Assembly (NCBI GenBank): GCA_001931905.2 | Contig: MSJI02000788.1 | Location: forward strand, 1-59,015 | Source: Cladosporium sp. IMV 00045 | Lineage: Eukaryota; Ascomycota; Dothideomycetes; Cladosporiales; Cladosporiaceae | DNA: 59,015 bases | Direction of reading: 5' to 3' | Part shown: positions 9,427 through 20,732 of the stretch, piece by piece | Position numbering within the stretch: position 1 is the stretch's first letter | How the letters are laid out: each line of letters starts with the position of its first letter | Position numbers and translations under genes: made by a program | Notes under the pieces: generated by a model | The model's database searches: none | What the model was told of the DNA's origin: nothing | The model's input: only the letters and a program-made list of their open reading frames with translations

Positions 9427-11630
9427 CTATATCGGATTACTTTTCTTGTATTATTCATGTCAACAAACAGATCATCACGTATCGAGTATTGACTGTATCA
9501 ATTCACTAACATCGTCCATTCAAGGCCAGCTTATCCCTCAACACCACCCAATGCAACCACGATAATCTCTCCTCTACCACCGTTGTCCATGTCCTCAAGC
9601 CCGCCCGTATAGGAGACCTGACCGTCCCGATCGCGATTGGCGTGCGCGCGAGCGTTGTCCTCCGTCCACAGCCAGCCTGCATCCCCAGTCGGGGCCAGCA
9701 AGCAGACCAGCGCGTGCGTCCGTTGGTTCTACCGCTACATACGTGTACTGCCCTGCTGGCTGGATGATGGCCGGCCGGTTCTTCCCAGCTATCCCAGTCG
9801 TCCCGTCTGCCTGAACTCCCACTGCTACATACAGCAATAGCGCAGGAGAAGGCTGCCCGCCCTGCCTGGGCCGTTGCAAGTTCTGCGACACGCTCCGCCC
9901 AACGCACGTCTGCTCTTCCAATTGTATGGTTCCAGCGTGTATAGGACGGTTGCGTGGTAAGTAAAATCGACCGCCATTATTATTCCTCGTCCCCCTTCCC
10001 GCCCTCGCTCGCACGTCGATCGCCGTGGGCACAGAGCGCGTGCAAAAAGCCCGTCGGTCGGTCTGCGTGGCTATCGTGGCACCTGTGCGTCCATACACGC
10101 TGCACAAACACTGCTTCCGCCCGCCGCCAATCCATGCAGGAAGCGCCACCGTATGCACGCGCGCAGGTGGCAGAGCATATCCATGTAACTATTCTCCGAT
10201 CTCACTCGTGGCCACGGGCGGTCCCTCGCACTTGGCGCTGTCTTTACCCGGCCCTGCCGAGGAGAGACGAGAACCTACCGTCCAGTCAGCAGCGTGTCTT
10301 GTCCTCGTACAATAGTCGCGGCACTACATGTGTAGACGGCCGAATCTGAGGTGCTTCAGACCAAGTCATGATTCGCTCTCTGCGATGATCATACAGTACA
10401 GAGCGGGGATGTCCGGCATGCTGATTGCAAGACTGCCAGACACACCGCCACCAATGTCTGCCATCTGCTCAGTCTCCACCGTAAGGCCTCCGCAGCGCGG
10501 TGGAGCATCTGTCTGGGCTCGTGGTCAAACATACATGTACGCAAAGCTCGACCCAGCTCGCAATGGCATATACCGAATGGCATATAGAATGCGAAGCACC
10601 ATCTTCGACCCTTTTCCTCGCGCCTCTCGCCCTCCCCTCCCTCGGCCCAGCGCCCGCACCAACCCAAGGCTGCCCGCGCACAGCTCTCCGACATGCAGAA
10701 GCGCAGAAAAACGCAAGGCAGGGGGGGAGGTGTGTTTGTCATCGTTATTTGTTTATTATGAAGTTCCCATGTTCGGGTGGGTGGCAGACCGAAAAATCGC
10801 ATCCCGCGCACTGTCCCTCCCTGCCATAGACATTCTCGCATTATCCGTCGTTCTGTATGATAATATATGCATGTACAAACTCCCCATACAGTACCATACC
10901 GCAGATCTGGCATCACCAGGTACGCGGTGGCGCGCACGACTCGCTTCATCAATGATTTGCCCATAGGGCGAAACACACAAGGGCGCGCCCTTGAATCAAG
11001 CGACGAGGTGTTTGAGGGTTAGACCGACTCGCCAATTGGGCCATGCATTGCCAACTTGTGGACGGGATTAATAAAATCGCGATTCGCGCGCTACGCCTTT
11101 CGCGATCCAAAACCACAGGCCTAATGCATGACACACCGACACGTTCGCACCAAGAACGAGAGGTCCGAAGAACGCCTTCCAGAAGGCCTGCGCATAGTCC
11201 AGACGGGAAGCAGTGCTGAGGAGTAGGAGGAGGAGGATGGGGAGGTCACGAGTTCCCGCGACACGATCGTGAAAATCTGAGACAACTCGCGTCCTCCCTT
11301 TCATAAGTTTCGGCGTTCCGTGTCTCTGACTCCAAACAAACAGACACCACCCACCGGCCAGCACACGCCTCCTTATGACGCAGTGCCAAACCAGAGAAAC
11401 GCCACGGCCGCGAGAACAAGACGGCGGCGCGCGATGTGCGGATAAGCTTAACTTTTTGGCTCGTCCCTCAGATCGATCTTTTGTTTTGGCGAAATTGCAT
11501 TGTCAACGGGGCAGCCCTAACAGACTTCACGGTATGTTCTGGCTGGTTGGCTCCTCCAGTCTTCGGTCTCCTCCCCTCACCCACCCCCTCTCCCTCTCTC
11601 TCTTTCGACCGTTGCGACCAAAACCCGTTG

Positions 11631-11636
11631 TATAAG
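11631..11636 (+). promoter_or_regulatory. Possible TATA box after CT-rich tract
   Basis: TATAAG follows a roughly 45-bp C/T-rich stretch (11570-11615), an arrangement common at fungal core promoters. No established gene lies downstream on this strand; the only candidate is the small frame starting at 12057, some 420 bp away. Confidence 0.25.
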
Positions 11637-12265
11637 ACCCTCCCCATACTTCACTCGATAGTATCAAAGAGCAAGCCCAGCCGTCATCGAGCCACGCCAA
11701 GCAGCATACTACTGTACCTCGACCGGTGGGATGTCTCTGATCACGCTCTCCACCCTTAAGCCTCCTTACGGCACGCCTGTACAGCGCATAATAGTCCGAG
11801 CCAGTCATACACCGCCGCTCGTTGGAACTCTCTTACAGCACAGTCGGATAGATAGACAACGGTCAACAGCGGCCGTTCCGCGTTCTTTTCGCGCAAGATT
11901 ACTTGTATACCATATCGAGAGTTAACATACACCACCCACGCAAGCACGCACCCACCAAAACCCACACGCAGTAGTAAACGCCGTTTGCCTGGAACTCCTA
12001 CATTGTCTTGCTCCCTGTTGAACCCTTTGAACCTGCCGCAACCCAGAGCCCGCATCATGTCTGACACAGGAGAACGAAAAAGAAAGAAAGCGCTTCCCTC
12101 AATACTCGCCAGATCGACATCCACGTACTACGTCCTGACGCACGGTCAACCCAGTCGGGGACCGTCGTCCACGACCGCCGACTGTCCGTTCCAACTGGCT
12201 CGATGATGTCGCTCGCCATCAAACCGAACCACCACATCTTCCCCTCCCCCATTCCCTCCCACTCT

Positions 12266-15200
12266 CTACCAGAGCGTAGCATCCTTGTCGAACCGCTCCA
12301 ACTCCTTCCCAGCATCCTCCACATCCTTCTTAGCCTTCATGCGCATGTAGAAAATCGGACAATCGCGACTGGAGCAGATAACCTCGTTGTGCATACTTCC
12401 CTGGCAGCGCTGACACTGCGTCCACAGACGCGAGAAGCGCACTTCCAGATCCGCCACTTTGCCCAGAGAGCGCGTGTACAGCTCGCCGAAGCGCGGTCTG
12501 CACTCCTCGCCGACCGCGCCGTGTTTCTCCTCCGCGCTCGTCAAGGGCTTCTTGCAGCCCAGGCAGGTTTCGGTTTTCTTGGCGAATTTCATGAGACCGC
12601 CCATGGTCGGTGCTGCTACAGCGATGGATCTGGTGTGTGCGCCGGTGAGGAGCGATGCGGCTTGCTTTTCTCCAAGAATGGGTTCGAAGATACGGCCGAG
12701 GGGTTTGGCGAGCTGGTTGTCGAGGTAGTATTTGGAGTCGATGGGGAGGTTGTTCTCGAGCACGAAGATGGGGTCTTCGGACTTTTCGTAGCCTTTGCTG
12801 CCTGCGGCGCCTTTGACCATGACATACGCGACACGGTCTCCCAGTGCAGGTGCTGAGCCAGCGTCACGCTTGCGCATGCGCTCGGCTAGCTCGACGTGGG
12901 CTTGCTTGCCGGCGTAGTCGACTTTGGAGAGGGCCTTCGTAATGACGAGGTTGGACATGTCGACCTTGTTCTGGAGAAGCTCAGAAATCGTGTCCTTGAC
13001 ATAACTGGTGAGATGTGATTAGCATTTGACCGCCTTGTAGGTTCCTATGATCACTTACTCTTGCGCGCCCTGGACGTCACGATCGATGAGCAACATTCGC
13101 AGACTCGTCTCGATGACCGTCTGCACCAATCTGCAGTTGTCACGTCTGACGGTCTCGATACCCTTGGTGTCCATCTTGTCGTACTTGTCGGTCTGGGTCC
13201 AGTACAGTCCAGCATAGCGCTTTTTGTTGATGAGAAGGTAGGGGAAGTAGACTTTTCGAACTCCAGCTTGATGGGTTTGATGAACTTGTCAGACACAAGC
13301 AAGGCGGCTTCGTTGCCCAGCTCCATGCATTTCGCAAGATCATTCGGCCCAAACTTGACCATGACGGAGTCAGTGTCACCGTAAATGACTTGCGCATCGT
13401 GGGTGTATCCATTGGCGATGGTGTACTGCTTCTCGACCTCTTCCTTGGTCTTCTCAATCATTTGACGACCGTAGGACGTCGTACTCGAAGCGATTGCCAA
13501 ACACGGCAGCTTACCAACCGTAGCACCGGTCAGACCGTAGACTGAGTTGGCACTGACCTTCAAGGCAAGCTGACGACCGTTCAGCACCGCCTTTCTGAAG
13601 GTGTCTGTCTCAACAGCCAACTCTTTCTTCGCTCGCTTACGTGCAGACAGCAGCTCCTCAAGAATGACCGAAAGCAAACCCTTGCGGACCTTTGATGTGG
13701 CAAACATGTCACCATTGGGAGTGACAATATAATCATCGTCTTTGACAAAGCCTAGCTTCTCCACGGCGTTCTTGTTCAGGAGCGTTGTGTAGCACAGATT
13801 GTGCGCCTGCATGATACTCGGGTACAGAGAAGCAAAATCCAGGGTGGCAATGGGCACATCGTAGTATCCACGAGTGGGCTCAATGACAGTAGCACCCTCG
13901 TATTGGTCGTCGGTGCTATCTGTGCGAAGATTGGGAATGACCAGCTGTTCTTGCAGTGCTTTTCGATACAGCTGACTCAAGAACTTGACCTGCTGACCTC
14001 GAGAGAGCAGAAAATTGAAAGGAACACCCGTGACTCTTGCCATTTCGGAGTAGTTGACCAGACACATCAATTTATCCATGAGGCGCTGTGGTAAGTACGC
14101 GTCTTTGAGACAGTAGACTGCGAGACGTCGTCTTGACTCTGGCGTACCGTTGAACAACTCTGTAATCATGGTATGATGAACATCTTCTTTCTGCTCATTT
14201 AGGAAATGAGCACATACAGAGTTCAGGGTGTAGCTTCGCAGCTGATGGTCGCGTTGAATCAGCTGAAGCAGATCGAGCTGCAGACGTCCGTTGGTGTTCG
14301 TAGCCTTGGTGTCCCTGTTACCCATCTGTTTGCTGGAGAAATTGGTCTCCTTCGCCTGAGACCTGACGTTCTTGAGCCTGGTCCAGTATGGGAACTTGGC
14401 TGTTTTCAGATGCGCTGCTCGGTCCAGAAGGTATGGAAAATCGAAGTTCGCAATGTTGTAGCCGATAATAACATCCGGATCCACCTCTTCTACAAAGTCA
14501 CGCCACGCCATCAGCATTTTGCTTTCAGCATCTGCGCCGCCGAACTCGAAGACCTGGGTATTGACGATCAGACTGCACGTATCCAGACAGAAAACATTCC
14601 TGACGAATGGCTTCTCCTCTCCGTAGCGGGTGACGACATTCGCAATCTGGATGACGGGGTCGACGTTCGCTTCAGGAAAGACACCTTTACGACCAGCGCA
14701 CTCGATGTCGAAACTCAAAATTCTCAGAGGTGCCATCTTTTGCCATTCGCCATCAATGGGATGCGCAATGAGATCTCGATAGTGGCAGTGAGCCTCAATT
14801 TGGCAATGCGAATGCCTATCTCTGCCGGGAATCATGTGGTATTTCTCTGGATCGACTGACACCCAGGACATGCCAGCAATATGGGTGTCGATCATAAAGC
14901 GAAGAACGTACTGAATGGCATCGAAAGTGAGGATGCCGTTGTCTGATGATTTCCACATGCCCTGATAGTTTGCGTTGCCTTGCTCAATGGTCGTACGCAG
15001 ACGAGGGATGAATTTGGGGTCCGTAGCGGTGATCCTGAGGTAGGGGCTCTTCTGGTTGCCTTGGAAGCCGTACATGTTCTCTCTCATCACCATTTGAACA
15101 GAGAAGATCGCAGGTTGGTGCTGAGCCATCTTTGTTTCCAGGTAAGCCTTGAAAGGCTCACAGTCCTTCTGTGTAAAGCTCACCGGCGCAGCAACGTAGA

Positions 15201-15630
15201 GATAGTGCTTGAAGTCGGTAACGTGCAGCAGCACAGAGTGGCCAGATTCTGTTACACCAAACAGCTTCACACTCGCGCTGCCACCATGAAATGTGCCTTC
15301 TTCAGCTTCAATTTGCTGAAACGTCAATCGATCCGTCTTTTCGTTGAAGTCGTCTAGACTTGGTCGCCCCCAGTGCTGGTCCTTCTCCGAGTTCTTCTTT
15401 TTCAATGTCCCAATATCCTGTGTGAGCTTCTCCAGTACCTCCTCTTCGAACTGACTCTTCGGCTGGCTGGAGCCGACAAGTCTGCCGTTCACATCTCTTC
15501 TTGCGGGTTTCTTGAAGCCGTTTGCTCCATCCTCGACCTTCCGTCTCTTTGATGGTGAAGCCTGCTCATTGCGACGGGAGCTTGTCGTATCTTGCAAGAT
15601 CCGCTTTGACTGAGATACGATGCCAGGCAT
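12266..15630 (-). CDS. POL3: DNA polymerase delta catalytic subunit, with a one-base frame break
   Basis: Replicative B-family polymerase, about 1103 residues across two exons, 15630-13059 and 13004-12266 (54-bp intron, GTAAGT donor). In order: basic N-terminal tail; 3'-5' exonuclease with motif [10 protein letters not shown]; motif [15 protein letters not shown]; motif B with KVSANSVYG; motif C YGDTDS; C-terminal CysA (CLGCKKPL...GEEC) and CysB (CQRCQGSM...CSSRDC). CysB holds the Fe-S cluster in this family. The length matches yeast Pol3. Near 13252 the frame breaks: conserved sequence continues without gap from ...KLEFEK in one frame to [18 protein letters not shown] in the next, so one base is missing. 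No intron fits. The gene is essential, so a sequencing or assembly error is likelier than a true pseudogene. Two MCB-like elements lie upstream. Confidence 0.95.
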
Positions 15631-16435
15631 GATTGAGTGCGATGAAGAAGAAGGTGGGGTTGTTGTCGTTACATGGGTTGACAGGCAATGAGCGTTGTTG
15701 TCTCGAGAACGTCAATTGAAAGTAACGCGCCCGCCCGCGTCGGCCTGGGACGCGTTCACCACTACCGATGTTTTGCCATATTGAGGGGGCTTCATTCCTT
15801 GGACAGGGGCTTACGAAAACATTCTCTCTCCCTCATGCATTATTTACCTGTTCTATAGTCAACTTTCGTTTTCTTTGAACTACAGCCGTTGGAGAGGCTC
15901 TCTTATTGCTGTGCTTCGTTAGCATCAAGCCACAGTTCGACGTCTATCTGGCGTCGAGAGTCAGCCTTACGAATGGCATGTCTTCATTCCCCTGGAAACA
16001 AGCACGTAGGTGTAGGTGCTATTCAAGAGCTAATTGCTCTATGATTCAAGTCAAGGTCTAATATTAGGGCCACCTGAACCGAATAATTGAGTAGAGCAAA
16101 CGTTGAGCAAACTGATTTATTCATTATACCTCCACATGTTGAATCAAGACCGCAGCACAGCCTAATCGTCTCCAAAGTACCCTCGTCAGAATCTTCACCC
16201 GCATCCGGTCCTCTAGAACAGCCTGGTAACAATCTTCCTCCGGGCATTTCTCGATCAAACTCGCGCAGTCTCATTCAATCCTTCAAGCAGCATCTCCGTC
16301 GATCGTGACTTGTTCATGACAACCCATCCTTTGTCCTCTCGGATGCATTCTCGCACTGTGTTCCTTCGAAAATCTTCACGGTGTTGCAATCCTCCAAACT
16401 TCATTCATCTTGAGCTGTAGCTTGACCCCTCTCGA
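15631..16435. other. Intergenic between POL3 and the LPPEQRN gene
   Basis: Contains the POL3 promoter at its left end (MCB elements at 15724-15755) and the 3' region of the minus-strand gene that ends at 16436. An 83-codon minus frame at 16023-16274 has no recognisable features. Confidence 0.45.
15724..15755. promoter_or_regulatory. MCB-type elements in POL3 promoter
   Basis: ACGCGCC at 15725-15731 and a perfect ACGCGT at 15750-15755, 95 to 125 bp upstream of the POL3 start. ACGCGT is the MluI cell-cycle box bound by MBF, which drives G1/S expression of replication genes in yeasts. Its use here is inferred from position and target gene. Confidence 0.5.
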
Positions 16436-17433
16436 TCATTTCTTGTCCGGCAAATATTGAACCATTCGAAGCACCTCCTTCTCAACCATCGCCAAGCGCG
16501 AGAGGCTTTTGTCGAGGTAAAGGCGAATGAAGCTTACTTTATGTCCGCGGTGGGCCTCGAACGTCTCGCGCCTCTTCTCGAACGCTTCGATGATCTCGCG
16601 ACGTGCCTCAGCCGGGTCATCAGCCGTAAAGGTCACCATTATCGACTGCGTTTCCTCCTCCGTCATTGCTTTGTCGCGCTTGCAGATGTAACTCGGAACT
16701 CTCTCAAAAGATGCAAGCTGGCCCGAATTAAAACCCGGCTGCACTTTAGTCGGACCGCCCAATCGGAAATAGAAAAGAATCGAGATGCTCAACGTTCCTG
16801 GGCGGAAGCTTTTGATCAAGCCACCGATACGTTCAGTGAATAGAGGACCATCTTCCACGATCTTATCCTCGGGTTCAATCTCCGGCGGTCGCAATTGACG
16901 GTCGTACCTGTATTCGAACTTCATCATCGGGAACCGGAGGTGAGTCGGAATCTTGCAGATGAGTTCCGTCCATTCCTTAAGTTCTTCGGCAGTTGGTCGT
17001 ACGATGGGTGTTCCGCTTGACCACACTTCGCCCCGCCGCTTGTGAATGAGCTTGATCGGTAGTACCCTGAACAATGTCTGCATTGCCTCGTCTCGCATCT
17101 GACCGCAAACTTGCAAGGGTATCAGTGCTCTACGCAGCCCTCCCTTGCTTCCGCCGTACAAAAGTCTTGTCGGCCCAGCACTCATGTAGAGCGAAGAGGC
17201 CTCAACCTCGCCGTCGAACATGCATTCGTAAACACTATTTCGCTGCTCCGGAGGCAGCCTCCGAAAGTCCCAAGCCCGAACCTCTTTCTTGCTGAAGTCG
17301 AAGTTGTCATTTGAATATCGCTTGCAGGGGCATTATGTGTGCCGTCGTCGGATTCAACCTCGTCATTCACGCCGCTGGAAGTGGCTTCACGACTCGCTGA
17401 CTTTGAGCTTTCACGGCGATGGAGTTCGGCCAT
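16436..17433 (-). CDS. Uncharacterised protein with F-box-like LPPEQRN motif
   Basis: Proposed exons 17433-17371 and 17320-16436 (50-bp intron, GTGAAT donor, CAAG acceptor) give 315 residues. The main exon is firm: upstream of the ATG at 17221 the same frame reads DFRRLPPEQRNSVYECMFDGEVEAS back to a stop at about 17334, so the true start must lie further 5'. The short first exon MAELHRRESSKSASREATSSG is my best guess for it. The motif LPxExRNxVY opens many small fungal proteins related to F-box-like folds. The rest is mixed alpha/beta, charged, with a Lys/Arg/Glu-rich C-terminal helix region, and no signal peptide. Another LPxELRN protein lies at 18911. Function unknown. Confidence 0.55.
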
Positions 17434-17541
17434 TGTGCTTGTGGCGCTTGATCTGGGATTATGGTATGTCGAAGTTGGCTGGAGAGGGTATTGTGTGCTT
17501 GGACGTGGCTCAAGTGAAGAGTTGCCGTTGTCATGTGAACT

Positions 17542-17560
17542 ACAACAACAACAACAACAA
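17542..17560. repeat. (ACA)6 microsatellite
   Basis: Six ACA units in tandem, running into AATAAT. Confidence 0.85.
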
Positions 17561-18681
17561 TAATATCAACAGCAGCTGTACATTCACATCAAACCACTCG
17601 CCCCTCAAAACTTCACTAGGCAGCTGCGAGCATTCACTCCGTCACATGTTTATGCTCTGCCCATACAACAAAAGTCCCGCCCTTCAGACTCAACACAATA
17701 GCTTCCTGAGATGAAAGCAGCACTTTAACCCCTACCCCTCAAGACTCGATGTCACTAGTAACATTCGCGCGAAGAATGACGATCATGCCCTGCTTCAGGA
17801 TTCGTTGATGCTTGAATTCCTCTCGACTCAGATGCTACGAAACTTACGCTCATTGCATATGGAGAACATTGCCAGAATGGCAGCTAATCATAACCTTGCA
17901 ATGATGCCACTTCTCGTTCTGGGTGGGCATCGCAAAGCAGCATGGGAAATAGTCAACAGACTGGCAAGAACCTGCTTGGCCAAGATCGTGGGCTATTGAT
18001 TGTGTCCGAGGCCTCTTTGGTTGTCAAGACTTATTCAGAACGGTCACTATGTTGAATGTGGTTGCTCAATCTTGTTAGACACAATACATGGCACGTCAGA
18101 GGATCAGCTATACTCAACCCTCTTTCGACGACCATTCTGCACGAATGCCATCAATACCTCTGAAAACGTGGACGGGTTGCAACCTCTTTGCCGCTTTGCA
18201 AAGACGATAAAGTAGTCCAGGCTAGAGACTAGGTAGGCAACGTTTGCTGCTAATAAGTTCAAAGTAGGTGAAAGTGGGTCTGTGACAACTTCAACCTAAT
18301 CGAATAAGTTGTGTATAACAATTCTTTGCTCTCATGTTTGCTACCTTGAGGTGTTGCTCCCATATTTGAAAACACATCGGAGCGGATGTCGTCGGTATCG
18401 GATATGTCCCGGATCTCCTTGATTGACACAAATACCTTAGGTAAGAATGAATGAACTAACCAACACAGCGGTAACTCCTCGGTCCCCTTGAGCAAGTCTC
18501 CGAGGGACATAATTTACGTGACAAATTCGCCCTAAGACACCGACACTATCAATCTAACCACTAGAATGCATTCATGTGACCGTCGAATAATTAGTTTGTA
18601 TGTGGGGAATGTGATACACAAAAATTTCGAGGGTCTCAGGGACCAGTTGCAAGGGTCTCTTAAGGTTATGCTCCATGTTGA

Positions 18682-18750
18682 TCACCTGCGGCCAAGAGGA
18701 GCCCCTGGATGACCCGACCAGTCAGCAGTGAGTCCACCCCGCAGGTGATT
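18682..18750. repeat. Perfect 11-bp inverted repeat, 47-bp loop
   Basis: ATCACCTGCGG at 18682-18692 is matched by its exact reverse complement CCGCAGGTGAT at 18740-18750, about 160 bp upstream of the gene starting at 18911. It could be a protein-binding pair or the remnant of a small element; neither is shown by the sequence. Confidence 0.6.
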
Positions 18751-18910
18751 ACTCTAATCGTCTTACGCATACTTATCTTTCAATTCCTCAACAAACATAT
18801 CTATCTCTCTACTTTGATCTTATATGCGATAACCAAATACCTCTACCACCTCTCGAAGGTCATTTAGAAACGCACGAGCAAGGTGTTTAGCACCACACAT
18901 TGCAGCAAAC

Positions 18911-19813
18911 ATGCCAACCATCAAGGCCGCCGCTGTCGGCAAAGAGACAAAGACCATGGCAAAAGGCAAAGAAACTTCTGCTCCGGCACGAAGAGCGCCA
19001 CGGAAGTTAACTTCGTTTCCAAATGCAATGGGACACTCGCGTTTGGGACGTCTACCTGGCGAGCTCCGCAACATGATCTGGGCCATGGCGTTGACTCGCA
19101 CCGAAGACATCAGCATCTACAAAGAGAACACCAATTTCGACAAGGAGAACTCCCTTTCGCGCCGAGAATACAATGCTACGATTTCTCAGGCCCTCGACCT
19201 CATGACCACATGCAAACAGGTTTGCAGCGAAGCCGACGGACTGTTCCTGAGTTTGAACGATATCAACGTTCACCTTCAAATGATGGGTCGCGTCAATGAG
19301 TCGAAAATCAGACAGAGTATTCGACTGTTGAACGACATCCCGACGTCGTTGTGCTCGAGATCAAGTCGCGTGATCTTATGGCAAAGTTCCTTCAACGCCC
19401 ATATTCCGGACGGTGTTCCCACAAGCTCATGGGATGCACCACTGATCGAGCGCTTCACCGATTACTCGAAATCGATCCGTCCGTTCAAGACATACCTCGG
19501 AGTGGAGATTCGCTACCACCGATGGTGTGGAAGGGACAGGTATATCTGTCAACGAGACGTTCCGCTCTCGGGAGATGGATGTAGTTCCATCAAGCTTGTT
19601 TTCCCGATCAGCGATCACGCTGCCGCATTGAAGGCCGTCGACCAAGTCTATGACGCGAAACTGCAAGCGTTGGAACGCCATCGCACGCATCGCATGTGTA
19701 CTGTCCGCATCGAACTCGACAAGATCGTGGATGGCCTGGAGAAGGCGCGTGAGATGATGCTGGACCTAGTCGATCGGGTGTACAAGTCGCCAGCTGGGGT
19801 GACAACGCCTTGA
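18911..19813 (+). CDS. Uncharacterised protein with F-box-like LPGELRN motif
   Basis: A 300-residue single-exon protein. A basic, Ala/Lys-rich N-terminus of about 45 residues leads to RLGRLPGELRNMIWAMAL, the LPxELRNxIW motif typical of a large group of small fungal proteins with an F-box-like start. Then come a helix with MTTCKQVCSEADGLFLSLN (the CKQVxxEA element commonly found after the motif), several Trp/Tyr/Cys-bearing strands (WCGRDRYICQRD) and an amphipathic C-terminal helix. No membrane segment or signal peptide is visible. Such families are often expanded and lineage-specific; the role is not known. The gene sits in a sparse pocket with a related-looking protein on the opposite strand at 16436. 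Confidence 0.7.
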   Translation: MPTIKAAAVGKETKTMAKGKETSAPARRAPRKLTSFPNAMGHSRLGRLPGELRNMIWAMALTRTEDISIYKENTNFDKENSLSRREYNATISQALDLMTTCKQVCSEADGLFLSLNDINVHLQMMGRVNESKIRQSIRLLNDIPTSLCSRSSRVILWQSSFNAHIPDGVPTSSWDAPLIERFTDYSKSIRPFKTYLGVEIRYHRWCGRDRYICQRDVPLSGDGCSSIKLVFPISDHAAALKAVDQVYDAKLQALERHRTHRMCTVRIELDKIVDGLEKAREMMLDLVDRVYKSPAGVTTP

Positions 19814-20732
19814 TTAGGGCAGGCGTGTGAGGTGATGGCAGTCTTTGGGGAATTTTGTTGATCTAATGGTGTTCGAGGCTGGTGATGGGCTTATTTGCAT
19901 TTGGAAGTTTTCGCATTTGAATGGAGCACAGTGGACATCGCGTGTGAGAACTGCATCGGCTGGGCGGCGTTGGAATCGATAAATGGCGTCGGTTAAATTT
20001 TGATAGACTGGACGGCATATCGCGCATAGAAAGAATTAGACATACGGTCTAGGTCATCAGACACGGAGCATAATTTGAACATCACGAGATTTGGTCATGT
20101 GAAGGCGTGATAAGAAATCCACACACGGCAAGAGAGCGCAAGCTAATAGCAATAATAAATCAACAAGTGGGGACTAACCGACCGCATGGCAAGCAAGGAT
20201 GGGCTAAGCGTGGAGATCCAGATTGCCCTCCACCCTATTCTCAGCGAGCTCGATACTCTTCCTATTCATCACTTGTTTATTACCTTCCATTTGCGGCATG
20301 GTATTTTTTCAGTATCCCAAACCGAGGCTACTCGCATTCAGCTGCTCAAGGTGACTTTTGACCTCAATGTAACCTATTGCCTTGGCTACCAGGCGCCATC
20401 AAGCTTCGCCACCGCTACCGGACAAATAGGAAACCCCGTACCTCTGGCGCTATGAATTTCCAAGACTTGCCCAGCAATACAACTACTATGCACTTGCAGC
20501 GACGCTGCGATAACATTCTTGGCTCTGTACGGCAGCATCTGGGATAGGAAGGTGTTCGTCGCTGCACGTATCTTTCGCATGCATGGGACACGAACTACTG
20601 GCGCGTCAAACTACCAGGGCACCTGGTATCGTCTGGAATGCTTCTTTCTGGTGCATATAAGGCAGTCATGCCTCGCCTAGAGCTCGTGCTGTCAGCACCG
20701 GTTATTCCAATTTTCTCAGGCAAACCGTGACA
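19814..20732. other. Intergenic, promoter of the secreted LVIVD protein
   Basis: About 0.9 kb without a recognisable gene. The right end contains a TATA box at 20656-20660. Confidence 0.5.
20656..20660 (+). promoter_or_regulatory. TATA box of the secreted LVIVD protein gene
   Basis: TATAA within CATATAAGG, 73-77 bp upstream of the start codon at 20733; the spacing fits a short leader. Confidence 0.5.

Larger units (their letters stand above)
8432..12265. promoter_or_regulatory. 3.8-kb gene-poor region upstream of the homeobox gene
   Basis: No convincing protein gene. It should contain the homeobox promoter and a possibly long 5' leader. Visible landmarks are a (GT)8 run at 9411-9426, a CT-rich tract at about 11570-11615 followed by TATAAG at 11631 on the plus strand, and an isolated 49-codon plus frame at 12057-12206. 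Upstream regions of this size are known for fungal developmental regulators; function here is inference. Confidence 0.4.
17434..18910. other. Intergenic, gene-free 1.5 kb with repeats
   Basis: No recognisable coding sequence on either strand. Holds an (ACA) microsatellite near 17542 and an 11-bp inverted repeat at 18682-18750 shortly before the next gene. Confidence 0.45.

Noticed and set aside
12203..12856. 217-codon plus frame
   Set aside because: Antisense to the POL3 Cys-motif exon.
18706..18735. Shared string TGGATGACCC with 45845-45854
   Set aside because: Beyond ten bases the alignment needs gaps and falls apart; too short to claim a repeat family.
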